From: Cellulomonas sp.
Lineage (GTDB): Bacteria > Actinomycetota > Actinomycetes > Actinomycetales > Cellulomonadaceae
Assembly (NCBI RefSeq): GCF_015234515.1
Contig: NZ_JADGMY010000028.1
Span: 293,988 to 357,987 of the forward strand
Reading direction: 5' to 3'
DNA: 64,000 bases
Positions 15,292 to 24,658 of the stretch are shown piece by piece. The notes beneath the pieces are model-generated. The model did no database searches and had not been told where the DNA came from. It saw only the letters and a list, made by a program, of their open reading frames with translations. The position numbers were made by a program, and so were the translations under genes. Each line of letters opens with the position of its first letter. Positions within the stretch are counted from its first letter, which is position 1.

Positions 15292-18200
15292 TCACGCCCC
15301 TTCCGACCCCCCCAGGCGGCGCTGGCGGGCGGAGCTCGCCAGAGCACCACCGATAGCCAGCAGCCCGAGCGCGGCGGCCCACAGGCCCAGGTTGGCGCCG
15401 CCCGTCGCGGCGAGCCACGAGCCTCCGCTCGACGACCCGCCACCGGTCGACCCAGCCGGAGGCGTCGGCGTCGGGCTCGGGGGCACGTCCGGGTCGGTCG
15501 GCGTCGGTGTCGGCGTCGGTGTCGACCGGCGGTCGGTGTTGGTGACGAAGCACGTCGTGACGTCGCCCGCCTCCAGCTCCACGACGTCGCCGTCGAGCGC
15601 GACCGGGCCGGCGGCGTCCTCGCACTCCCAGCCCTGCTCGGTGTACCCGTCAGGACCGTCCACCTCGGAGAGGGTGTAGCGCCCGGGCGCGACGGGCACG
15701 TCGGTGATGGTCACTCCCCGCGTGGCTCCGGAGACCGACTCGGGTCCGTCCGCCCGCAGCGTCCAGTCCTCGGGGACGGCGGTGCCGCCCTCGTCGTTGA
15801 GGACGACCTTGACCAGGGTCAGACGCGGTGCGTCGAACGTGTTGACGATGGTGCAGGTCACCTCTTCCCCGTTGGCCACCGTGACGGTGCTGCCGGACCG
15901 CGCCCCGCCCTCACAGGTCCACTCGCCGGCGGTGTAGTCCGCCGGGCCGTCGGCCTCCGACAGCTCGTACGCACCGGCGTTCACCGCGGCACCGGTGACG
16001 GCACTGCTGCCGCTGGTCCCCGTGACCGTGCTCGGTCCGGCTGCCGTCAGCGTCCAGTCGGTGGGATCGGCGGTCCCACCGTGGGCGTTGGCGACCTCCT
16101 TCACCAGCGTGAGCGTCGCGGGCTGGTCCTCGTTGAGCACGGAGCAGGCCACGTCCTGCCCTGTCCCGACGGACACCGTGCTGTTCTCGTCCACCGGCAC
16201 GTCGCCCTGCTCGGTGGAGCACGTCCAGTCACCGGTCGTGTACCCGGGCAGGCCCTCCTCCGCCAGGACGTAGTCGCCGACCCTGACGGGCACCGTGGTG
16301 ATCTCGTCGTCGCCCGTCCGGCCCGTGTGGCTCTCCGTGTCTCCCGTCGCGGTGAGCACCACGTCGCGGGGCTGTGCCGTGCCGCCGTTGTCGTTGCTGA
16401 TGAGCTTGGCGAGCGTCAACGTGGCCGGGCGGGCCGTGTTGGTGATGGAGCACGTGACGTCCGCGCCGTTGGCGAGGGTGACCGACCCCTGGTCGACGGT
16501 GACGGCCTCACCGGTCGCCGTCGCACAGGTCCAGGTCCCCGCGTCGTACCCGTCGACGAACGACTCCGACAGGGCGTACGTCCCGGCGACGACCTCGACG
16601 GCTGTCACGCCGTCCTCACCGTTGCCCTCGACGATCTCCTGGCCCTCGATGCCTTCGGGCGCGGCCCGCACGGTCCAGTCCGCCGGCGTCTCGGTGGCGC
16701 CGGTGGTCCCGGCCTCGACCACCTTGCGCAGGGTCAGCACGGCCGGCTGGTCGGCGTTGACGATCGTGCACGTCACGTCCTGCCCCAGCTCGATGGTCAC
16801 GGCACCGTCGGCCACCGGCACGGCGGCCTCGTCGGTCGCGCACGTCCAGTCCCCGGCCGCGTAGCCGGCGGGCCCGGACTCGGTCAGCGCGTAGCTGCCG
16901 ATCGCCACGGCCGCACCGGTGACCGCCGGGGCACCGGTCACGCCGCTGAGGCCGGCGGTCGGGCCGGTCGCCGTCAGCGTCCAGTCGGCGACCGTCGCGG
17001 TCCCGCCCGCGTCGTTGACGACCTGCTTGACCAGCGTCAACGTCGACGGCTGGGCGGTGTTCGTGATGGTGCACGTGACGTCCGCGCCGTTGGTCAGTGT
17101 GACCACGCCGGCGGTGACGGTCACGGCGGTGCCGTCGGCCGTCTCACAGGTCCACGTCCCCGCGTCGAACCCGGCGACCGTCGACTCCGACAGCGCGTAG
17201 CCCCCGGCGAAGACCTCCACGCCCGTCACGCCGTCCTCGCCGTCCCCGGAGACCGGGTCCTGCCCCGTGATCTGCTGCGGGGTGGCGGTCAGCGTCCAGT
17301 CCGCGGGCGTCTGCGTCGCACCGGTCGTCCCGGCCTCGACCACCTTGCGCAGGGTCAGCACGGCCGGCTGGTCCGTGTTGACGATCGTGCACGTCACGTC
17401 CTGCCCGAGCTCGATCGTCACCGCACCGTCCGCCACCGGCACGGCGGCCTCGTCGGTCGCGCACGTCCAGTCCCCGGCCGCGTACCCGGCGGGCCCGGAC
17501 TCCGTCAGCGCGTAGCTGCCGATCGCCACCGTCGCATCGGTGACCGCCGCATCGCCGGTCACGCCGCTGACGCCGGCGGTCGGGCCGGTCGCGGTCAGCG
17601 TCCAGTCCGCGACCGTCGCGGTCCCGCCCGCGTCGTTGACGACCTGCTTGACCAGCGTCAACGTCGACGGCTGGGCGGTGTTCGTGATGGTGCACGTGAC
17701 GTCCGCGCCGTTGGTCAGTGTGACCACGCCGGCGGTGACGGTCACGGCGGTGCCGTCGGCCGTCTCACAGGTCCACGTCCCCGCGTCGAACCCGGCGACC
17801 GTCGACTCCGACAGCGCGTAGCCCCCGGCGAAGACCTCCACGCCCGTCACGCCGTCCTCGCCGTCCCCGGAGACCGGGTCCTGCCCGACGATGCCCTGCG
17901 GCGTCGCCGTCAGCGTCCAGTCCGCGGGCGTCTGCGTCGCACCGGTCGTGCCGGGCTCGACGACCTTGCGCAGAGTCAGGAGCGCCGGGTCGTCCTCGTT
18001 GACGATCGTGCACGTGACGTCCTGGCCGAGCCCGACGGTCACCGCACCGTCGGCCACCGGCACGGCCTCCTCGTCCGTCGCGCACGTCCAGTCCCCGGCC
18101 ACGTAGCCAGCGGGCCCGGACTCGGTCAGCGCGTAGCTGCCGATCACCACGGGCGCGTCCGTGACCGCAGCGTCCCCGGTCACGCCGCTGAGGCCGGCGG

Positions 18201-21200
18201 TCGGGCCGGTCGCCGTCAGCGTCCAGTCGGCGACCGTCGCGGTCCCGCCCGCGTCGTTGACGACCTGCTTGACCAGCGTCAACGTCGACGGCTGGGCGGT
18301 GTTCGTGATGGTGCACGTGACGTCCGCGCCGGCACCCAGGTCCACGACGCCCTCGGTGACGGCCACCGCGGTTCCGTCGGCCGTCGCACAGGTCCACGTC
18401 CCGGCGGCGAAGCCCGCGACCGCGGACTCCGAGAGCGCGTACCCGCCCGGCAGCACCGCCACGCCGGTGACCCCGTCCGCACCGTTGCCGGAGACGGGAT
18501 CCTGCTCGGCGATGCCCTGCGGCGTCGCCGTCAGCGTCCAGTCCGCCGGTGTCTGGGTCGCGCCGGTGGCACCGGCCTCGACCACCTTGCGCAGGGTGAG
18601 CGTGGCCGGCTCGTCGTCGTTGACGAAGACGCAGACGGCGGTCTCCCCCGCCGGCACGGTCACCTCTGTGAGCGGCTGCTCCACATCGCCCACGGTGCAG
18701 CGGATCTCGGTGAGCGTGTAGCCGTCGGGGCCGGTCTCGCTCAACGCGTACGGGTGCCCCGGCCGGATCTCGTTCACCTGGGCGTTCTCGGGGGTCGCCC
18801 CGGTGACCTCGACGTCCGTGAGCCCCGGGACCGCCGGCGTTGCGCTCGGCACGGCCCGCAGCGTGAAGTCCGACACCACGGCCGTGCCGCCGGAGTCGTT
18901 CACGACCTCCTTCTCCAGCACGATCTGCGCGGTGCGGTTGGTCGCCGCGCACCTCACCCGCGTGCCCAGCGGCACGGTGACCCCGCCGTTGAGCCCGTCG
19001 TTGAAACCGGGGACCGTGGACCCGTCGGCGGCGACGCGCACGCAGTTCCACGAGCCGGTCGACAGCGGGTTCGACTCCAGGTCGGTCCGCTGGTCGTCCT
19101 GCAGGTACGTCGGTGTACCCCCGGACTCCGCGAGCTGGTAGGTGACGTCGGGAGTGACCACCTGGTCGGTCACCGCGGCGGCTCCGGCCGGGCCCGTCGG
19201 GCCGGGCAGCTGACCCGCGGGGGTGTCGGGGCCCGGCAGCGCGGACAGGGTCCACAGGTTCGCGGCAGCACTGCCCTCCACCGTCTTCGTGAGCGTCAGG
19301 CGCGCCTCGCAGACCACGATGTTGCGGACCGTGTAGGTGTTGGCGCCCTCGTGCAGCGTCGCCTGGTACCCGGCGGCGGGCACGTCGGCAGGGGTCACCG
19401 GCTGGCCGTCGACCGCGACGACCTCGGCCGCCTCGACCTGGCACAGGTCGGGGTCCACGTCGGGCGCGACGAGGGTGATGACCTCGGCGAACGTGACGGA
19501 CTGACCTGCCACGTACCCGGTGCGCGTCACGTGCCAGGGCTGCGGGGTCGCGGCGGCGCCCTGCGGCCCGGTGAGCGTGAGCTGCGACGTGAGCCCGGAG
19601 GGCTGGTTGCCCTCCGGGACGGGGGCGGCACCGTTGACCACCCACTCCTTGTCGACCGTGACGGACGCGGAGGCCAGCTCCTGGTTGTAGACCGTGCAGC
19701 TCACGGCCGCGGTGCTCGGCACGTCGACGCTGAACCCGGCACCCCCCGCGTTCGTGGTGGGCACGGGCTGGCCGGTGTCGAGGTCGGTGCAGACCGCGTT
19801 GGCGCCGTCCACGGGGAAGAGCGTCGTGCCGGTGCGGGGCTGCTCCTGGACCTCGATCGTCCCGGACGTCACGCCGCCCGCGTAGGTGACGGGGAAGCTG
19901 ACCGCGCTCGTCGAGTCCGTCGTCGCACTGCCCGTCTCCAGCGAGACGCCGGTGGTGGTGGTCGACGCGTCGAACGTCCACCCTGCCCCGCCGGGCGTCG
20001 CACTCGTGATGTCACCCGCGGCACCGACCAGCTGCTTGACCACCGACAGGGATCCGGCGCACTCCCCGAGCGCGAGCTGGCGCAGCGCCTGCCCGACGAC
20101 CGTGTAGTCGGCGACCTGGTAGTAGTCGGCGGCCAGCGGGTTGGTCCCGTCGTAGGCGGTGGGACCGGAGATCGCTGCCAGGTTCCGGGCCGTGGCGGCG
20201 TCGGCAACACCGGCACCCACCCCGACGGCCAGCACGCGCGTCCCCTCGGCCTTCAGCTCGTTGGCCGAGAAGATCCCGTTCTCCATCTCGCGCAGGCGCG
20301 TGAAGTTGCCCGGACCCTGCGACGGCTGCGAGTACAGCGTGGGGTCGCCGTCGGTGATGACGACCGCGAGGTCGTACGCGCCGGCGGCCTCCGCCGCCGC
20401 CGCGAGCCCGCGGTCCCAGTTGGTGCCGCCGCCCGCGGTCCACGAGGCGTAGCGGGACTTGAAGGCGTCCGCACCGGCCTGGGTCGACACCTCGACCAGA
20501 CCGGGGTAGTTCTGCGTCGCGCCCTGGGCCGGGGTCACCGTCGAGAAGGAGAGCAGCGCCATCTGCGACGGCGTGCCGACGAGCGAGTCGACGAACGTGT
20601 CCGCCGCGTTCTTGAGGTCGACGAGCTGCGAGGAGGTCACCGACCCCGACAGGTCGAGGATGAGCGCGACGTTCAGGCCGCACTGCTGCAGCGGGGCCGG
20701 GTTGACGCGCGACTGCTGCCACGTGCCGCCCGACGCGTTCCGGGTGGTGCTGCCGGTGCCCACCATGAAGTCGGACTGCGAGGTGTACGTGTTGCCCGCG
20801 CGCAGGAAGCGCCCGGTGCGGAACTCGTACGGGGTCAGCTGCGAGCCCGTGCCGTCGCCGTTGCCCGTGCGCAGCGCCGTGTTCGCGGTGAAGCCCTCCG
20901 GCACGCCGGTCTGCACCACCCAGAACCGGCGGTCGCAGTTGGCGCCGCTGAGCAGCGTGCAGCCACGGATGCCGGCCTCGGTGTCGGGCACGACGAAGCT
21001 GCAGTCACCGTCGGCGTCGGAGACGCAGGTGGCCCAGTCCTCGTCGACCGGCGTGGTCGGCGTCGTGGTCCCGTCGTAGAGCTGCAGGGTCACCCCCGCG
21101 AGCCCGGTGACGCCGGTCGTGCCGGCACGGTCGCCACCGACGCGGACCGTGATGACGGCCTCGTCCCCGGTCGGCGTGGGGACCGCCAACGGCGCTGCGG

Positions 21201-21306
21201 CGGAACTGCTCCCCTGTGCTGCCGTCGTGCCGGTGAGGCTGAGCAGCAGCACCACCGACCCCAGAACGGCCCCGACTCGACGCAGGCGTCGCGTGCTGGT
21301 CCCCAT
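15292..21306 (-). CDS. Giant wall-anchored VWA/prealbumin-like repeat protein (2,004 aa)
   Basis: A secreted surface protein. Residues 1-30 are a signal peptide (RRLRR, hydrophobic core, TTAA). A VWA domain with MIDAS motif DLSGS (218-222) spans about 212-420. Then follow about a dozen ~100-residue beta domains of the SpaA/prealbumin-like type, each with an LTLxKxV start, YALSES/YALTES middle and CTITN end. Several could form isopeptide bonds. A Pro-Thr linker precedes LAATG (1965-1969), a hydrophobic helix and the basic RQRR tail: an LAxTG signal as used by class E sortases. ATG at 21306 has a GGGGGGA ribosome site. Likely an adhesin or pilin-like stalk; its partner is unknown. Confidence 0.88.
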   Translation of the reverse strand: MGTSTRRLRRVGAVLGSVVLLLSLTGTTAAQGSSSAAAPLAVPTPTGDEAVITVRVGGDRAGTTGVTGLAGVTLQLYDGTTTPTTPVDEDWATCVSDADGDCSFVVPDTEAGIRGCTLLSGANCDRRFWVVQTGVPEGFTANTALRTGNGDGTGSQLTPYEFRTGRFLRAGNTYTSQSDFMVGTGSTTRNASGGTWQQSRVNPAPLQQCGLNVALILDLSGSVTSSQLVDLKNAADTFVDSLVGTPSQMALLSFSTVTPAQGATQNYPGLVEVSTQAGADAFKSRYASWTAGGGTNWDRGLAAAAEAAGAYDLAVVITDGDPTLYSQPSQGPGNFTRLREMENGIFSANELKAEGTRVLAVGVGAGVADAATARNLAAISGPTAYDGTNPLAADYYQVADYTVVGQALRQLALGECAGSLSVVKQLVGAAGDITSATPGGAGWTFDASTTTTGVSLETGSATTDSTSAVSFPVTYAGGVTSGTIEVQEQPRTGTTLFPVDGANAVCTDLDTGQPVPTTNAGGAGFSVDVPSTAAVSCTVYNQELASASVTVDKEWVVNGAAPVPEGNQPSGLTSQLTLTGPQGAAATPQPWHVTRTGYVAGQSVTFAEVITLVAPDVDPDLCQVEAAEVVAVDGQPVTPADVPAAGYQATLHEGANTYTVRNIVVCEARLTLTKTVEGSAAANLWTLSALPGPDTPAGQLPGPTGPAGAAAVTDQVVTPDVTYQLAESGGTPTYLQDDQRTDLESNPLSTGSWNCVRVAADGSTVPGFNDGLNGGVTVPLGTRVRCAATNRTAQIVLEKEVVNDSGGTAVVSDFTLRAVPSATPAVPGLTDVEVTGATPENAQVNEIRPGHPYALSETGPDGYTLTEIRCTVGDVEQPLTEVTVPAGETAVCVFVNDDEPATLTLRKVVEAGATGATQTPADWTLTATPQGIAEQDPVSGNGADGVTGVAVLPGGYALSESAVAGFAAGTWTCATADGTAVAVTEGVVDLGAGADVTCTITNTAQPSTLTLVKQVVNDAGGTATVADWTLTATGPTAGLSGVTGDAAVTDAPVVIGSYALTESGPAGYVAGDWTCATDEEAVPVADGAVTVGLGQDVTCTIVNEDDPALLTLRKVVEPGTTGATQTPADWTLTATPQGIVGQDPVSGDGEDGVTGVEVFAGGYALSESTVAGFDAGTWTCETADGTAVTVTAGVVTLTNGADVTCTITNTAQPSTLTLVKQVVNDAGGTATVADWTLTATGPTAGVSGVTGDAAVTDATVAIGSYALTESGPAGYAAGDWTCATDEAAVPVADGAVTIELGQDVTCTIVNTDQPAVLTLRKVVEAGTTGATQTPADWTLTATPQQITGQDPVSGDGEDGVTGVEVFAGGYALSESTVAGFDAGTWTCETADGTAVTVTAGVVTLTNGADVTCTITNTAQPSTLTLVKQVVNDAGGTATVADWTLTATGPTAGLSGVTGAPAVTGAAVAIGSYALTESGPAGYAAGDWTCATDEAAVPVADGAVTIELGQDVTCTIVNADQPAVLTLRKVVEAGTTGATETPADWTVRAAPEGIEGQEIVEGNGEDGVTAVEVVAGTYALSESFVDGYDAGTWTCATATGEAVTVDQGSVTLANGADVTCSITNTARPATLTLAKLISNDNGGTAQPRDVVLTATGDTESHTGRTGDDEITTVPVRVGDYVLAEEGLPGYTTGDWTCSTEQGDVPVDENSTVSVGTGQDVACSVLNEDQPATLTLVKEVANAHGGTADPTDWTLTAAGPSTVTGTSGSSAVTGAAVNAGAYELSEADGPADYTAGEWTCEGGARSGSTVTVANGEEVTCTIVNTFDAPRLTLVKVVLNDEGGTAVPEDWTLRADGPESVSGATRGVTITDVPVAPGRYTLSEVDGPDGYTEQGWECEDAAGPVALDGDVVELEAGDVTTCFVTNTDRRSTPTPTPTPTDPDVPPSPTPTPPAGSTGGGSSSGGSWLAATGGANLGLWAAALGLLAIGGALASSARQRRLGGSEGA
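16660..18580 (-). repeat. 621-bp tandem repeats inside the surface protein gene
   Basis: The coding repeat recurs every 621 bases (207 codons, two beta domains per unit). The same stretch starts at 17041, 17662 and 18283, with a diverged unit in register at 16420. From 17041 to about 17267 and 17662 to about 17888 the DNA is identical. This recent copying makes repeat number likely to vary between strains. Confidence 0.85.
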
Positions 21307-21482
21307 TGCGTCCCCCCGGTCGCTCAGGCACAACGCCTCCGAGGGCGCGATTCCGACAGTACGCCCGGATCGGGAATAGCGGCACCCGGGACGAACCGGG
21401 CGCCCTCGGAACCCGGCCCCGGATGCGTCCCGTCCGCCGGGCGCCCAGGATCGGGTGACGAGCAACCGAGGCGGAGGACGCG

Positions 21483-23285
21483 ATGACGACGGTGGCGGAC
21501 GGGATCGTGCAGCGCCTGCAGGAGTGGGGAGTCGAGCGGGTCTTCGGCTATGCCGGTGACGGCATCGACCCGCTCCTGGCGGCGCTGGCCAGGTCCGGCG
21601 GTGCCGTCGAGCTCGTCACCGCACGGCACGAGGAGATGGCAGCCTTCATGGCCACGGGGCACGCCAAGTACTCCGGCGGCGTGGGCGTGTGCCTCGCGAC
21701 GCAGGGCCCCGGCGCGGTGCACCTGCTCAACGGCCTGTACGACGCGAAGCTCGACCGCACCCCGGTCGTGGTGATCGTCGGTCAGGTCGCCACGACCGCG
21801 CTGGGCACCGGGTACCTGCAGGAGGTCGACCTGCCGGTGCTGCTCAAGGACGTGTGCGCGCAGTACGTCCAGACCGCCACGACGCCCGAACAGCTGCCCG
21901 CCGTCCTCGATGCGGCGCTGCGCACCGCCCTGGCGACGTCGAGCCCCACGTGCGTGATCGTGCCGCACGACGTCCAGCAGGCCGACCAGCCCGAGCCGCA
22001 GCAGGGGCACGGCCTGGTGCACACCTCACCCGTGGTCTCCCGCACCGTCGGCGTGCCACCGGTCGACGACCTCGACCGCGCCGCCGGGCTGCTCGCTGCC
22101 GGCGAGCGCGTCGTCGTCCTCGCGGGACGCGGCGCACGCGGTGCCACCCGGCAGGTGCTGGAGGTCGTCGAGCGGCTGGGAGCCGGCCTCGTCACGTCGC
22201 TGCTCGGCAAGCCGCTGCTCGACGAGGGCCTGCCCGTGCACGCCGGGGTCATGGGCCATCTGGGCACCACGGCGTCCGCGGACCTCCTGGCGCGCTGCGA
22301 CACGCTGCTGATCGTCGGCAGCAACGACCCGTGGACGGAGTTCTACCCGCCGCTCGGGCAGGCGACGACCGTGCAGGTCGACGTCGCCGCCCGCAACCTC
22401 GGCGCCAAGTACCCCGTGCAGGCGCCGCTGGCCGGTGACGCCGCCGCGACGCTCGACGCGCTCCTGCCCCGGCTGCCGCAGCGCTCGGGCCCGTGGCGCG
22501 CGGAGGTCACGCAGGCCGTCGCCTCGTGGCACCACATCGCGGCCGAGCGCATCGCCACCCCGGCGGAGCCGCTGAACCCCCAGCTCCTGCTGCACGAGCT
22601 GTCCGAGCACCTGCCCGCCGACGCGCAGGTCGCCGTCGACGTGGGCTCGGTGACGTACTGGTACGCGCGGCACCTGCGGCTGCCGCCCGGCGTGCCGGCG
22701 CACCTGTCGAGCACCCTGGCCTCGATGGGCTCCGCGATGCCCTACGGGATCGCCGCCAAGCTGCTGCACCCCGACCGGCCCGTCGTCACGCTGGCGGGTG
22801 ACGGCGCGATGCTGATGAACGGCATCAACGAGCTGGTCACCGTCGCGCACCGCTGGCGCGACTGGGCGGACCCGCGGTTCGTCGTCCTCGTGCTCGACAA
22901 CGGCGACCTCGCCGAGGTCACGTGGGAGCAGCGCGAGATGGAGGGCGACCCGCGGTTCGACGTCTCGCAGGACGTCCCGGCGTTCCCGTACGCGGACTAC
23001 GCCGAGCTGCTGGGCCTGGCCGCCGTCCGCGTGTCGCGCCCGCAGGACGTCGCCGAGGCGTGGCGCACGGCCTGGGCCGCCCGGCGCCCGTGCGTCGTGC
23101 ACGCCGTGGTGGACCGTGACACCCCCCTGCTGCCGCCGCGCGCCCAGGCCTCGCAGGTCGAGCAGATGCGCCGCGGCCTGGCGCAGGAGCCGCTCCCCGA
23201 CAACGCGCTGCGCCAGCTCGACGCACAGCGGGCCGGCGAGCACGCGGACGACCCGACGGGTCTGTCCCGCGAGCACGACGCGTGA
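21483..23285 (+). CDS. Thiamine-diphosphate enzyme, pyruvate oxidase/dehydrogenase (PoxB) type
   Basis: A 600-residue ThDP-dependent enzyme of the acetolactate synthase/pyruvate oxidase superfamily. The N-terminal pyrimidine-binding domain has the activating Glu in ARHEEMAAFMATGHAK. The central FAD/UDP-like domain follows (~200-330). The C-terminal domain has the ThDP motif GDGAMLMN...N (LAGDGAMLMNGINELVT, VLDNGDLAEVTWEQR). It probably decarboxylates pyruvate oxidatively at the membrane, but acetolactate synthase-like activity cannot be excluded. It starts with ATG 177 bases from the divergent surface protein start, so the two share a control region. A small acidic protein follows. Confidence 0.82.
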   Translation: MTTVADGIVQRLQEWGVERVFGYAGDGIDPLLAALARSGGAVELVTARHEEMAAFMATGHAKYSGGVGVCLATQGPGAVHLLNGLYDAKLDRTPVVVIVGQVATTALGTGYLQEVDLPVLLKDVCAQYVQTATTPEQLPAVLDAALRTALATSSPTCVIVPHDVQQADQPEPQQGHGLVHTSPVVSRTVGVPPVDDLDRAAGLLAAGERVVVLAGRGARGATRQVLEVVERLGAGLVTSLLGKPLLDEGLPVHAGVMGHLGTTASADLLARCDTLLIVGSNDPWTEFYPPLGQATTVQVDVAARNLGAKYPVQAPLAGDAAATLDALLPRLPQRSGPWRAEVTQAVASWHHIAAERIATPAEPLNPQLLLHELSEHLPADAQVAVDVGSVTYWYARHLRLPPGVPAHLSSTLASMGSAMPYGIAAKLLHPDRPVVTLAGDGAMLMNGINELVTVAHRWRDWADPRFVVLVLDNGDLAEVTWEQREMEGDPRFDVSQDVPAFPYADYAELLGLAAVRVSRPQDVAEAWRTAWAARRPCVVHAVVDRDTPLLPPRAQASQVEQMRRGLAQEPLPDNALRQLDAQRAGEHADDPTGLSREHDA

Positions 23286-23342
23286 CACCCACGGTGTCCG
23301 CGTGACGCGACGGACGTTCCGTCGCCGGATGAAGGAGGAACC

Positions 23343-23510
23343 ATGAGCGAGAACCCCGGTCCCGCGTCCCCCGGGACGCCGACGCACGGCGACGGGCAGG
23401 ACGCACCCGTCGAGACGGGCACCGGCCCGAACGAGGCCGACGTCAACCAGGAGCACGTCGGCACGGCCGCCGAGGAGCCCGAGGAGGAGGGACGCTTCGA
23501 CGCCGGGTGA
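23343..23510 (+). CDS. Small acidic protein (55 aa)
   Basis: A 55-residue acidic, disordered protein (MSENPGPASPGTPTHGDG..., EEPEEEGRFDAG). A strong ribosome site (AAGGAGGA) sits 4 bases before the ATG, and the gene lies 57 bases after the ThDP enzyme on the same strand, so it is likely co-transcribed with it. No recognised family. It is similar in character, though not in sequence, to the 45-residue protein at 14018-14155. Confidence 0.6.
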   Translation: MSENPGPASPGTPTHGDGQDAPVETGTGPNEADVNQEHVGTAAEEPEEEGRFDAG

Positions 23511-23518
23511 CCGCGCGG

Positions 23519-23545
23519 CGTCGCCGACCCGCTCAGTCGGCGACG
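23519..23545. terminator. Stem-loop terminator between convergent genes
   Basis: CGTCGCCGA (23519-23527) pairs with TCGGCGACG (23537-23545) around a 9-base loop. It lies in the 41-base gap between the acidic protein and arr, which converge. No U-tract. Confidence 0.55.
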
Positions 23546-23551
23546 ACCCGC

Positions 23552-23971
23552 TCAGTCGTCGGCGACGACGCCCTGCCGCTCGAGCTCGGCCAGGTGGTCC
23601 TGCATGTGCTGCAGGACCTCCGGGGCGTGCGGCGTCCACTCGACGACCTCGTCGACCACACGCACGGGCTCGCGCGTGCGGTACGAGCGCGTCGGGTTGC
23701 CGGGGAAGCGCTGGTCGGTGAGGTTCGGGTCGTCCTCGATCGGGCCCGTCGGCTCGACGCGGTAGATGCGCCCGGGTCCCTCGCCGGCCGCGAGCTCCGC
23801 GCCCCACGTCGCGGCGTCGAGCGTCGCGGTCAGGTAGACGTGGTTCGCTGCACGCTCGGCGAAGTTCGACCGGCGGCCGGGCACGAGCAGGTCCCCGACG
23901 GCGAGGTCCGCCTTCGTGCCGTGGAAGAACGGGCCGTCGTCGGCGACGGGTGACGGGCGGTGCTCGGCCAT
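23552..23971 (-). CDS. arr: NAD+-rifampin ADP-ribosyltransferase (Arr)
   Basis: A 139-residue Arr enzyme, which inactivates rifamycins by ADP-ribosylation of the ansa chain using NAD+. Its length and signatures match the family closely: GPFFHGTKADLAVGDLL, with the conserved His-Gly and Tyr of the NAD site, then NHVYLTATLDAATWGAELA, IYRVEPTGPIEDDPN and GNPTRSYRTREPVRVV. ATG at 23971 was chosen over an in-frame ATG upstream because the family starts shortly before FFHGTK. It lies 46 bases downstream of the DUF4334 gene. It predicts intrinsic reduced rifampin susceptibility. Confidence 0.93.
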   Translation of the reverse strand: MAEHRPSPVADDGPFFHGTKADLAVGDLLVPGRRSNFAERAANHVYLTATLDAATWGAELAAGEGPGRIYRVEPTGPIEDDPNLTDQRFPGNPTRSYRTREPVRVVDEVVEWTPHAPEVLQHMQDHLAELERQGVVADD

Positions 23972-24017
23972 CCGTGGGCTCCTCGGCGTGCTGGCGTGCT
24001 GGACGACGTCGTCCACG

Positions 24018-24581
24018 CTACTGCGGCGGGTCGGCCCGCTCCAGGACGAAGACGTACGGCTGCGGGTCGTCGCGCACGTCCATCACCCCCAGCACGGTGC
24101 GGTCGTCGACGCGGCGGAACGCGTCGATCACGGGCAGCCGGTCGTAGACCATCGCGGCGCTCGTCACGCCGCGATGCTCGACGACGCGCAGCCGGGCCTG
24201 CGGCCGCGTCGTCGTGACGACCGGGCGCAGCACGCGGAAGACCGAGGCCGCGAGCGCGGGCGGCACGGCCGGCGCGACCCGCAGGGCGGCACCCATCGGC
24301 AGCCACGCCGGCGTGATGCCGACGAGCCGACCCTGGCGCGCCCGGAAGACGAGCGGGTGGACGTCCTCGGGCGAGCGCATCACCTTGCCGTGCCAGCCGA
24401 GCCGCTCCAGCAGCCCGTCGAACGGGTGACCGGTCGGCACACCGCGGCCCGCCCAGCGACCGAGCAGGTCACCGACGCTCAGGGGCGGCAGGTCGTCGAA
24501 CAGCGCCAGGGCCGCCCCGGGCGTCGTCCCGTGCTCCAGGGTGCGCAGGCGGCGCCGCGCGTCGGACGGCTCGATCGGCAT
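24018..24581 (-). CDS. GXWXG and DUF4334 domain protein
   Basis: A 187-residue protein. The N-terminal GXWXG-type domain (about 25-85: SVGDLLGRWAGRGVPTGHPFDGLLERLGWHGK) is followed by a DUF4334 domain (about 125-185: RLRVVEHRGVTSAAMVYDRLPVIDAFRRVDDRTVLGVMDVRDDPQPYVFVLER). This pairing is common in actinobacteria and fungi. The biochemical role is unknown; the fold suggests a lipocalin-like ligand-binding barrel (inference). Its promoter must lie in the 77-base gap to the divergent GH15 gene. Confidence 0.82.
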   Translation of the reverse strand: MPIEPSDARRRLRTLEHGTTPGAALALFDDLPPLSVGDLLGRWAGRGVPTGHPFDGLLERLGWHGKVMRSPEDVHPLVFRARQGRLVGITPAWLPMGAALRVAPAVPPALAASVFRVLRPVVTTTRPQARLRVVEHRGVTSAAMVYDRLPVIDAFRRVDDRTVLGVMDVRDDPQPYVFVLERADPPQ

Positions 24582-24658
24582 GCTGCGGCACCTCCCCGGC
24601 GGTTGCTGGCACCGTACGCCGCACTGCGGTCCGCTGCGCGAGCAGGTAGAAGGGAGGA

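Noticed and set aside
21307..21482. Riboswitch upstream of the ThDP enzyme
   Set aside because: No THI-box core or other known aptamer consensus was seen in the 176-base gap. ThDP use as cofactor alone is not evidence.
15136..21486. 2,116-codon plus-strand open frame
   Set aside because: It is the antisense shadow of the surface protein. The minus-strand reading has a signal peptide, VWA motif and LAATG anchor.
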